DNA of 64,000 bases, taken from assembly GCA_018268415.1 (NCBI GenBank), contig JAFDWO010000141.1, forward strand, positions 1 to 64,000, in the 5' to 3' direction. Position numbers and translations under genes: made by a program. Position 1 is the stretch's first letter, and each line of letters opens with the position of its first letter. Below are positions 57,548-64,000 of this stretch, one piece after another. This DNA is from Actinomycetota bacterium (GTDB lineage: Bacteria; Actinomycetota; Thermoleophilia; Solirubrobacterales; 70-9). The notes beneath the pieces are model-generated. The model saw only the letters and a list, made by a program, of their open reading frames with translations. It did no database searches and was not told the origin of the DNA.

Positions 57548-59212
57548 ATGGGATCAAGAAAGGCAATCCTTTTCATCGTGGCCTGCGCGCTCGCGGCCCT
57601 CGGTCTGACCGCCTGCGGGGGTGGCGGCTCCTCGAGCTCTGGCGACTCCTCCGGGACCGGCTCGGGGGGCAAGGAAGGCGGCACCCTGCTCGGCGCCTAC
57701 TCGTCCTTCCCGGACTACCTCGACCCGGCGCTGTCCCACACGCTGGAAGGCTGGACCGCCACCTACGACACCTACATCCCGCTGCTGACCTACGACCACG
57801 CCAGTGGCCAGGCGGGCGGCAAGGTGATCCCGGGTCTCGCGACGGCGCTCCCCAAGGTGAGCGACGGCGGCAAGACCTACACGCTGACCCTGCGTAAGGG
57901 TCTCAAGTACTCAAACGGCGAACCGGTGGTCGCCAGTGACTTCACCCACTCGCTCGAACGCGCCTTCATCCTCAACTCCGGCGGCTCGCCCTTCTACGAA
58001 GGGATCGTCGGCGCGGCCCAGTTCATGAAGTCGAAGAAGGGCGGCATCCCGGGCGTCGAAACCGACGACAAGAGCGGCCGGATCACGATCCACCTGGAAG
58101 CGCCGGACGGCAGCTTCGAGTCGGAGCTCGCGCTCCCCTACGTCGCCCTCCTTCCGGCCATGACGCCGAACAAGGACCTCACCGCCGAACCGCCGCCCGC
58201 CACCGGTCCCTACGTCATCTCCTCGTCCAAGCCGGGTCGCGGCTGGGAATACGAACGCAACCCGCAGTGGGCGAAGAACAACGAAAAGCTGCTGCCGCAG
58301 CTGCCCTCCGGCCACGTCGACAAGATCAAGATCCAGGTGCTGCGCAACCCGCAGACCGAGGTCAACTACGTCGAATCGGGCAAGCTCGACTTCATGGGCA
58401 ACGAAGTCCCGCCGGACCGCTACCAGGACGTCAAGTCCAAATACGAAGGCAGCCAGTTCCGGGTCGAGCCGACCTTCAGCAACTACTTCTTCTGGATGAA
58501 CACGACCCAGGCGCCGTTCGACGACGTCAAGGTGCGCCAGGCCGTCAACTACGCGATCGACCCGGCGGCGCTGGAACGGATCTACTCCGGGCGCCTCGAG
58601 GGCGGCCAGCAGATCCTGCCGCCCGGCATGCCCGGCTACCAGAAGCTGAACCTCTACCCACACGACATCAAGAAGGCCAAGGAACTGATCGCCGAAGCGA
58701 ACCCGAGCGACAAGGAAGTCGTCGTCTGGACGAACAACGAACAGCCCTCCGACGACGCCGGCGCCTACTACCAGGGCGTGCTCGAAGAACTCGGCTTCAA
58801 GGTCGAACTGAAAGTCCTCTCACCGGACAACTACTTCACCGTGATCACCAACTCCTCGACGCCCGAACTGGACACCGGCTGGGCCAACTGGTACCTCGAA
58901 TACCCGAGCCCGAACGGCTTCTTCCAGCCGCTGCTGGCCGAAGAATCGATCGCGCCGACGAACGGCACCAACCTGCCGCGCTTCGCCGACCCGAAGCTGA
59001 GCAAGAAGATCGCCGAACTGAGCGAAGAACCGGTCGGGCCCCAGCAGGAAGCCGAATACGCCCAGCTCGACAAGGAATTCATGGAACAGGCGCCGCTGGC
59101 GCCGTACGGGACGAGCACCGCCTCGACCTTCGTCTCCAGCGCCATCAACCTGGACAAGGTGGTCTTCACGCCGAGCTTCGGCCAGGACCTGGCGAGCTTC
59201 GAATTCAAGTAG
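57548..59212 (+). CDS. ABC transporter substrate-binding lipoprotein (peptide/DppA-OppA type)
   Basis: 554 residues, SBP_bac_5 family. Signal peptide ends in LGLTACGG (lipobox), then a Ser/Gly linker and the binding domain (TYTLTLRKGLKYSNGEPV, FSNYFFWMNTTQAPFDD, VRQAVNYAIDP). No permease or ATPase lies next to it, so it must serve a transporter elsewhere. Glutamate is mostly GAA and the gene has a strong hairpin behind it, both suggesting high expression. ATG 57548 chosen to give a normal signal peptide. Confidence 0.9.
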   Translation: MGSRKAILFIVACALAALGLTACGGGGSSSSGDSSGTGSGGKEGGTLLGAYSSFPDYLDPALSHTLEGWTATYDTYIPLLTYDHASGQAGGKVIPGLATALPKVSDGGKTYTLTLRKGLKYSNGEPVVASDFTHSLERAFILNSGGSPFYEGIVGAAQFMKSKKGGIPGVETDDKSGRITIHLEAPDGSFESELALPYVALLPAMTPNKDLTAEPPPATGPYVISSSKPGRGWEYERNPQWAKNNEKLLPQLPSGHVDKIKIQVLRNPQTEVNYVESGKLDFMGNEVPPDRYQDVKSKYEGSQFRVEPTFSNYFFWMNTTQAPFDDVKVRQAVNYAIDPAALERIYSGRLEGGQQILPPGMPGYQKLNLYPHDIKKAKELIAEANPSDKEVVVWTNNEQPSDDAGAYYQGVLEELGFKVELKVLSPDNYFTVITNSSTPELDTGWANWYLEYPSPNGFFQPLLAEESIAPTNGTNLPRFADPKLSKKIAELSEEPVGPQQEAEYAQLDKEFMEQAPLAPYGTSTASTFVSSAINLDKVVFTPSFGQDLASFEFK

Positions 59213-59246
59213 GGGCGCGGCGGGGGCGGGGGCGAGGGCGCCAAGG

Positions 59247-59314
59247 GGGAGGACCGATGGTCCCCCTCCCTCACGAACTGCGGGAGGTTCGTCCGGGGGA
59301 CCATCGGTCCTCCC
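59247..59314. terminator. 20-bp hairpin terminator
   Basis: 59247-59266 pairs perfectly with 59295-59314; the 28-nt loop has an inner stem ACGAAC/GTTCGT. It begins 35 bases after the binding-protein stop codon. Confidence 0.7.
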
Positions 59315-59356
59315 TCGCGGTGCGGCCCGGCCCGCGGTGACTATCCTCCGGCGCCG

Positions 59357-60001
59357 ATGGCTGATGACGTCGATCGCAAGCTGCTCCGCGTGATGCGGAC
59401 GCGCGGGCACACGCCGGCGCTGGAGCGTGGCGCCAAGCTGCTCGGCAAGGCCGGGAACAACGGTGCCGGGTGGCTCGTCGCCGGGGCGGCGCTGGCCATC
59501 GCCGACAAGCCGCGCCGCTCCGCCTGGGCCGTTGCCGGGGCGCTCGGCCCCGCCGCGATCGGCCTCAACTTCGGCATCAAGCTGATCGCCAAGCGCCCGC
59601 GCCCGGTCCTCAAGGGTCTGCCGCCGCTGGGTGGCGCGCCGAGCTCGCTGAGCTTCCCCTCCGCCCACGCGACCTCCTCCTTCGCCGTCGCCACCGCAAT
59701 GACCCGGATCGACCGCCGCGCCGCCGTCGCCTTCGTCCCCGCCGTCGCCCTCGCCGCCGGGCGTCCCTACCTCGGCATGCACTATCCATCCGACGTCGCG
59801 GCCGGGGTGGTGCTGGGCACCGCGCTGGGACTGGTCGTCCCATTGCCCCGCAACGAAGCGCCGTTGCCGACGAAGGCGCCCGCCCCGGACCGGACGGCTC
59901 CCGCCCCCGACCCGACGGCGCTCGCCCCCGACCCGTCCGCCCCGGAGGCGGCCACCCCGGGCCCGCCCGCCCAGCCGCCATCCCCGGGGGACGGACGATG
60001 A
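59357..60001 (+). CDS. PAP2-family phosphatase
   Basis: 214 residues. The phosphatase motifs are complete: KLIAKRPRP, PSAHATSS and GRPYLGMHYPSD, with Lys, Arg, Ser-x-His, Arg, His and Asp. About four hydrophobic helices carry it in the membrane. It removes phosphate from lipid phosphates such as undecaprenyl diphosphate or phosphatidate. The last 50 residues are a Pro/Ala/Asp-rich tail with APDP and APAPD repeats. Overlaps ychF by four bases (ATGA). Confidence 0.9.
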   Translation: MADDVDRKLLRVMRTRGHTPALERGAKLLGKAGNNGAGWLVAGAALAIADKPRRSAWAVAGALGPAAIGLNFGIKLIAKRPRPVLKGLPPLGGAPSSLSFPSAHATSSFAVATAMTRIDRRAAVAFVPAVALAAGRPYLGMHYPSDVAAGVVLGTALGLVVPLPRNEAPLPTKAPAPDRTAPAPDPTALAPDPSAPEAATPGPPAQPPSPGDGR

Positions 60002-61071
60002 AGGTCGGGATCGTCGGGCTGCCGAACGCGGGCAAGTCGACCCTCTTCAACGCGCTCACCTCGGGCGGCGCGCAGATCGGCAACTACCCGTTCACGACGA
60101 TCGAGCCGAACGTCGCCGTGGCCCAGGTACCCGACGAACGCCTCGAGGCTGTCGCCCGGACGGTGAAGAGCTCCGAGCTCGTCCCGGCGACCATCGACTT
60201 CCACGACATCGCCGGCCTGGTCAAGGGTGCCAGCGAAGGGGAGGGGCTCGGCAATCAGTTCCTCGCCTCGATCCGTGAGACCGACGCGATCTGCCATGTC
60301 GTCCGCTGTCACCAGGACGCGGGCGTGGTGCACCCGGACGGGCGGGTCGACCCGATCGCCGACATCGAGACGATCGAGACCGAGCTGATCCTCGCCGATT
60401 ATGAGCAGACCGAGCGCCGCATTCCGCGGGTCGGCAAGCAGGCGAAGGCCGGGGACAAAGCGGCGCTCGCCGAGCAGGCCTGGCTGGAAGAGGTGAAAGA
60501 GGCGCTGGCGGCCGGCAGGCCCGCGCGCTCCGTCCCGGTGCCCGACGCGGCGCCCGACGCGGTCCGCAACCTGGGCGCGATCACCTCGAAGCCGATCCTC
60601 TACGTCGCCAACGTCGACGAGGAAACCGCGGAGGTGCCGGAGGGCGTCGCCGCCCACGCGAAGTCGGTCGACGCCGGCGCCGTCGCGGTGAGCGCCCGGA
60701 TCGAGGGCGAGCTGGCCGAGCTCGACCCCGCCGAAGCAGCGGAGATGCGTGAGTCCTACGGGGTCGAGGGCTCAGGCCTGGCGCGGCTCGTCCGCGCCGC
60801 CTACGACCTGCTCGAGCTGATCACCTTCTTCACCGCCGGCGAGGGCAAGGAGGCGGTCGCCCGGCCGCTCCACCGCGGTGCCACGGCGCTCGAGGCCGCC
60901 GGGACGATCCACACCGAGATCATGGAAGCGTTCATCAAAGCGGAGGCGATCGGGTGGGCGGAGCTGGTCGAGTACGGCGGCTACGTGGCGGCGCGGGAGA
61001 AGGGTGCGCTGCGGGTCGAGGGTCGGGACTACGTGGTGCAGGACGGGGACGTCATCACGATCCGGGTCTAG
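59998..61071 (+). CDS. ychF: Redox-regulated ATPase YchF (Obg-like, OLA1)
   Basis: 357 residues, full-length YchF. G1 GLPNAGKST, NYPFTTIEPN, DIAGLVKGAS (G3) and a degenerate G4 that in this family favours ATP; central coiled coil (about 130-190) and C-terminal TGS domain (FFTAGEGKEAVA, AIGWAELVEYGGYVAAREKG). It binds ribosomes and is linked to stress responses. ATG 59998 overlaps the PAP2 stop, an unusual coupling. A terminator hairpin follows at 61100. Confidence 0.95.
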   Translation: MKVGIVGLPNAGKSTLFNALTSGGAQIGNYPFTTIEPNVAVAQVPDERLEAVARTVKSSELVPATIDFHDIAGLVKGASEGEGLGNQFLASIRETDAICHVVRCHQDAGVVHPDGRVDPIADIETIETELILADYEQTERRIPRVGKQAKAGDKAALAEQAWLEEVKEALAAGRPARSVPVPDAAPDAVRNLGAITSKPILYVANVDEETAEVPEGVAAHAKSVDAGAVAVSARIEGELAELDPAEAAEMRESYGVEGSGLARLVRAAYDLLELITFFTAGEGKEAVARPLHRGATALEAAGTIHTEIMEAFIKAEAIGWAELVEYGGYVAAREKGALRVEGRDYVVQDGDVITIRV

Positions 61072-61099
61072 CGGCCGGGGTGGGAAGCCTCTCGGGGCG

Positions 61100-61140
61100 C
61101 GTGGTAGGTGAGTCGCTCTATACGCCGATTACCTACCACG
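61100..61140. terminator. ychF terminator hairpin
   Basis: CGTGGTAGGT (61100-61109) pairs with ACCTACCACG (61131-61140), 10 bp, 29 bases after the ychF stop codon. Confidence 0.6.
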
Positions 61141-61234
61141 GGTAAGGGTCGAGGCCCCGCAAGCCGTCGCCCGGAGCGGGGGTGCGGGCAGGGATCAGGG
61201 CCCTCGCAGGCCGGCGCCCGGACGCCGAAGGCCC

Positions 61235-61284
61235 GGGCAGTCTCGTCCACGACCCTGGTGGGCAGTCTCGTCCACGACCCTGGC
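61235..61284. repeat. 25-bp tandem duplication
   Basis: GGGCAGTCTCGTCCACGACC and four further bases occur at 61235-61258 and again at 61260-61283. Two near-identical adjacent copies, no others found in the window. Confidence 0.8.
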
Positions 61285-61363
61285 GGGCCGTGGCCGAGAG
61301 GGCCGGCTCCATGGGGAGAGGCAGGGGGTACCGGGCGCGCGCGACGGCCCACACCCCCCTCCG

Positions 61364-61402
61364 GCTGTTCCTTATGCGGCCATAGACGGCATAAGGGACA
61401 GC
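61364..61402. repeat. Hairpin, GCTGTTCCTTATG family
   Basis: GCTGTTCCTTATGC (61364-61377) pairs with 61389-61402 at 13 of 14 positions plus one G-T. Related to the 19-bp hairpin at 53811-53853. Confidence 0.65.
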
Positions 61403-61614
61403 TGGACTCCCGCCCCGTGCCCGCTCCCGCCCGTGATCCCGAAGGCGCCCGTGGGACCCCCCCGGCGGGGCGAGGGCCCCGTGTCCCCTTCGGCACCGGA
61501 CCGCCACGGGAGCGTCACCGATCCCCGGCCGGATCGTGACGGGGCCCGGGGAGTAGTCACGGAGACGCCGGGAACTCCACACCTCCTCCCGACTTCTTCA
61601 TGACCCGCGAAGGC

Positions 61615-61657
61615 GCGGTCGACCTGACCGGCGCTATAGGTGGGTTAGGTCGACCGC
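61615..61657. repeat. 15-bp hairpin
   Basis: GCGGTCGACCTGACC (61615-61629) pairs with 61643-61657 with one G-T pair; the loop holds GGCGCTATAGGTG. Unknown role; could act on transcripts arriving from the right. Confidence 0.55.
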
Positions 61658-61897
61658 ACCCTCCGGGGTCCCTTTGCCCCGTGCCGGAATGCGCCAGGAG
61701 GTGCGCCAAGGTGTGACGCTTCCCGGCATCTCGGTCACGACCCTTGCGTCCTGGATCCGACTCCCGGCCATACGTGTCACGTGAGTCCGACCTCCTCCCG
61801 TCCCGGTGACCGCTGTCCCTCGCAACCCTCCCCTCCCGCCGGGGCCTCCCTCGGACGGCCGCAGGGGCACGGGCCCTTGCCCGCCCCCTCCCGCCCC

Positions 61898-62479
61898 CTA
61901 TTCCACGATCTCCACGACGCCGCTCGGGGCGTCCAGGGCCGCCAGCGTGCGGTGGGCGGCGGCGCCGATCTCGATCCGGGGCGGGTCGGGGGGTGTCGCT
62001 TCGTAATAGGTCCCCGGGCCGTAGAACTGGCCGTAACGGAGGACCACACCGATGCCGTCATAGGCGAGGACCTGGGACTCGAGCGCTTCGCGGGACTCGT
62101 TGCCGGCGGCGGGGGTCCAGGCGATGCTCTGGGCGAGGAAGCGCTCGGCCCCGGCCGCCCGGGCCGCCGCGACCAGGTTCGCGGTGCCCTCTTCGCGGAT
62201 CCGCCGGTTGGCTCCGGCCCGCGCGGCGACCGCGGCGGCGTCGTCGGGCAGGTCGGTCAGCTGGTGCATGACCAGGTCGGGGGCGAAGTCGACGACCGCG
62301 GCGCGCAGCCCCGCCGCGTCGTAGACGTCGATCACGACCGGCTCGGCACCGAGCCCGCGCACCAGCTCCGCCCTCGTGGCCGAGCGCGTCGTCCCCGCCA
62401 CCAGGTGGCCCGCCTCGACCAGCATCGGCGTCAGCCGCCGCCCGATCACGCCGCTCGCCCCGGCGAGGAAGATCCTCAT
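61898..62479 (-). CDS. NAD(P)-binding epimerase/dehydratase-like protein
   Basis: 193 residues, shorter than usual extended SDRs (about 290). The Rossmann motif GASGVIG is at residues 7-13, followed by LTPMLVEAGHLVAGTTRS and a GIGVVLRYGQFYGPGTYYE segment. The usual YxxxK pair is not seen. The ending (LAALDAPSGVVEIVE) is like that of atypical SDRs, so it seems complete and not truncated. Substrate unknown. It lies 10 bases beyond the SpoIID-domain gene in the same direction. Confidence 0.82.
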   Translation of the reverse strand: MRIFLAGASGVIGRRLTPMLVEAGHLVAGTTRSATRAELVRGLGAEPVVIDVYDAAGLRAAVVDFAPDLVMHQLTDLPDDAAAVAARAGANRRIREEGTANLVAAARAAGAERFLAQSIAWTPAAGNESREALESQVLAYDGIGVVLRYGQFYGPGTYYEATPPDPPRIEIGAAAHRTLAALDAPSGVVEIVE

Positions 62480-62489
62480 CGGCCGACCG

Positions 62490-63641
62490 TCATTTGCCCA
62501 CCACCTTCTGGAAGGTCATCCAGGTCGAGTAGCCGCCCAGCGCGACCTCGAGCTGTTCGCCGGTCGCCGTGGTCACGCCGCCGGTCCCGTAGAGCTTCGC
62601 TTCGATGATCCGCGGCGAGTAACCGGTCTTCGTGATCACCACTTTCTTGAGCCGCCCGTCGAGCAGGCCCGCCAGCTTTGCGCTGATCTCCGGCCCACTG
62701 AAGCGCAGCGTCCAGTCGTGCAGCGGGCAGAGGCTGTCGTAGGGGTCGGGAACGCCGACGAGGTAGGGGATCGCGCTGCCGAAGACGTTCGCGATGCTCT
62801 CGGTCTTACCGCCCGAGCAGGCGGAGAAGAGCGTCTCGGCGACCTGCCCTTCGTACATCACCACCTGGCCCTTGGTCTGTTCGGCGGCTTCGTCGGTGGA
62901 TTTGTACTCCGATTCGAGGCCCTTGTAGACCTGGCTGCGGGTGTCGTTGTAGAGGTCGAAGCCGTCGCCTTCGACCCCGCCGGTGAGGGCGAAGGAGCGC
63001 GAGATGATCGCCTGTGCCTTCAGCTCCGCCATCGGCCAGGAGGGCGGTGACTCGTTCGGGATCACGCCCTTCACGTAGGCCTCGAGGGAGAGCGCGTTGA
63101 CGACGTTGAGTTCGCTCGCGCCGGCGGGGACGACCTCGAGCGCGCCGCGGTAACGGGTGCCGCCGATGTCGATCGTCCCGGCGCCGCCCGCCGCGCGCAG
63201 CGTCCCGCCGCAGCGTTTCAGCGGTTTGCCACCGGAGGTCCGTAGGACGACGACGTTGCCGAAGCGATGTGCCTCGTAGCTGCGACTCGGTTCCAGCGCC
63301 ACCCCGCAGGCGCCGGTGGCTTCGGTGAAGGTGACGTCGCCCGAGGCGGCTTCGAGGAGGACGCGGACGACGTGCGGACCTTCGATCGTGCCGAGGCTCG
63401 TCCCCGGGTAGTAGTGGCCGAGGATGAACTTGTAGCCCTTGCCGTGGAGCGCGTAGCCGTAGGCGCCGTAGGCGCTCAGGCCCACCCCGTGGCCGAAGCC
63501 GTGCCCTTCGACGATCCAGTTGACCTGGGCCCGGGCGCTCGCGGCGAGCGCCCCGCAGGCGCAGGCGAGCGCCGCGAGCAGCGCGAGGGCGAGGGGGATG
63601 GGGCGGCGGCCAGGCGAGGGCATCAGGGAGCGGGCATGCAT
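62490..63641 (-). CDS. Secreted SpoIID/LytB-domain protein
   Basis: 383 residues. Signal peptide (LALALLAALACACGALAASARAQ); the N-terminal part has GHGFGHGVGLSAYGAYGYALHG, and the SpoIID domain follows (LSLEAYVKGVIPNESPPSW, LKAQAIISRSFAL, LFSACSGGKTESIANVFG). SpoIID-type proteins are peptidoglycan lytic transglycosylases or amidase enhancers. Unusually, the HGxGHGxG block, often C-terminal, comes first. ATG 63641 is used; ATG 63623 is an alternative, and neither has a clear ribosome site. Confidence 0.88.
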   Translation of the reverse strand: MHARSLMPSPGRRPIPLALALLAALACACGALAASARAQVNWIVEGHGFGHGVGLSAYGAYGYALHGKGYKFILGHYYPGTSLGTIEGPHVVRVLLEAASGDVTFTEATGACGVALEPSRSYEAHRFGNVVVLRTSGGKPLKRCGGTLRAAGGAGTIDIGGTRYRGALEVVPAGASELNVVNALSLEAYVKGVIPNESPPSWPMAELKAQAIISRSFALTGGVEGDGFDLYNDTRSQVYKGLESEYKSTDEAAEQTKGQVVMYEGQVAETLFSACSGGKTESIANVFGSAIPYLVGVPDPYDSLCPLHDWTLRFSGPEISAKLAGLLDGRLKKVVITKTGYSPRIIEAKLYGTGGVTTATGEQLEVALGGYSTWMTFQKVVGK

Positions 63642-63747
63642 CACATCAACATGCGCGACGTGGGGGAGTCGCGGCGCCGCCGCTGGGCGGGCGCCGGCGC
63701 TACGCTGGGAGCGTCGAGCGCAGGTGAACGCTGAGAGGAGGTCCGAG

Positions 63748-64000
63748 TTGGCAACGCAGACGGTGAAGCCCACCGATCACAAGATTCTCGTCGCCGGTGA
63801 GTGGAGCGAGGGAACCGGTTGGCAGGAGGTCGAGAGCCCCTACGACGGCACCGTGGTCGGGCGTATCGCGACCGCCGACGAAGCGACGGCGATCCGCGCG
63901 ATCGAGGCTGCGCACCGGGCCTTCGAGACCGCGGACTTCCCGCAGCACGAGCGTGCCGCGGTGCTCGACCGGGCCGCCGCGCTCGTGCGCGAGCGGGTCG
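63748..64000 (+). CDS. Aldehyde dehydrogenase, N-terminal part (cut by window end)
   Basis: 84 residues are visible, reading MATQTVKPTDHKILVAGEW then SPYDGTVVGRIATADEAT and HRAFETADFPQHERAAVL, the standard start of an NAD(P)-dependent aldehyde dehydrogenase. TTG at 63748 is preceded by GAGAGGAGG at good distance. The gene continues beyond 64000, so catalytic residues cannot be checked. It diverges from the SpoIID-domain gene. Confidence 0.85.
   Translation, partial: MATQTVKPTDHKILVAGEWSEGTGWQEVESPYDGTVVGRIATADEATAIRAIEAAHRAFETADFPQHERAAVLDRAAALVRERV

Larger units (their letters stand above)
61072..61897. other. Non-coding region with repeats and hairpins
   Basis: No credible gene in 826 bp. 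It contains three hairpins and a 25-bp tandem duplication listed below. Segments near 61552-61573 (inverted) and 61713-61738 resemble 124-148 (GTGACGTTCCCGGCGTCT), so it shares repeat elements with the left end of the window. Confidence 0.7.

Noticed and set aside
1-64000. tRNA or rRNA genes
   Set aside because: Scanning by eye for T-loop (GTTCRANNC) with matching acceptor stems and for rRNA landmarks gave no convincing candidate; weak hits lay inside well-supported genes.

Overview
The window is 64 kb of very G+C-rich actinobacterial chromosome. Codon third positions are almost all G or C, and short ATGA, GTGA or TTGA overlaps join neighbouring genes. The secreted protein at 37955-38710 (N-terminal repeats of the type NSVTSAKIKNGAV) is of a kind I associate with class Thermoleophilia (Solirubrobacterales and relatives), so I suggest that placement. 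No rRNA, tRNA, CRISPR array, phage or intact insertion sequence was recognised.

Layout. 1-574: non-coding, palindromes and degenerate tandem repeats. 575-12384: a catabolic island for an aromatic or cyclic compound in four transcription units: two VOC-fold extradiol-type dioxygenases, two fumarylacetoacetate-hydrolase-family enzymes, an enoyl-CoA-hydratase homologue, aldehyde and alcohol dehydrogenases, a CoA-transferase, an amidohydrolase, two SDRs and an epimerase-like protein. 12397-12838: decayed Fic gene. 12841-35628: a second catabolic island. Five of its proteins resemble, by recall, the vitamin B6 degradation enzymes of Mesorhizobium: pyridoxamine-pyruvate aminotransferase (15159-16343), pyridoxal 4-dehydrogenase (31955-32689), 4-pyridoxolactonase (29459-30211), FHMPC dehydrogenase (28514-29446) and a class II aldolase-type decarboxylase (25010-25741). 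Around them lie a BMP-type ABC importer, a GntR regulator, a three-subunit molybdenum hydroxylase, a NicX/M29-like metalloenzyme, a luciferase-type flavin oxygenase, a cupin, an amidase, an alcohol dehydrogenase and two M20 hydrolases. The usual flavoprotein ring-opening oxygenase is not visible, so I propose that the molybdenum hydroxylase, the NicX-like enzyme and/or the flavin oxygenase, and an amidase form an alternative ring-opening module. This is the most interesting system here.

35656-37921: an ECF41-type sigma factor and a flavoprotein, each preceded by a matching ECF41 promoter. 37955-48232: mixed genes: exported proteins and lipoproteins, a STAND-type regulator, an MFS exporter, a deazaflavin-type reductase, a DsbA-family protein, a methyltransferase. 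48233-49528: 1.3 kb of non-coding mosaic repeats with a hexanucleotide array. 49529-57407: glycosyltransferase with TetR regulator, small proteins, HD hydrolase, and a TetR-MFS pair with two operators. 57548-61071: orphan solute-binding lipoprotein, PAP2 phosphatase, YchF GTPase. 61072-61897: non-coding repeats. 61898-64000: an epimerase-like protein, a SpoIID-domain secreted protein and the start of an aldehyde dehydrogenase.

Regulation visible in the sequence: a 17-bp element shared (15/17) by the promoters of the two B6 operons; dual TetR operators at 55852-55913; a 39-bp palindrome over a tetR start codon; ECF41 promoters; and a family of four related hairpins behind gene ends. Homology statements rest on motif recognition and remembered sequences, not on database searches.
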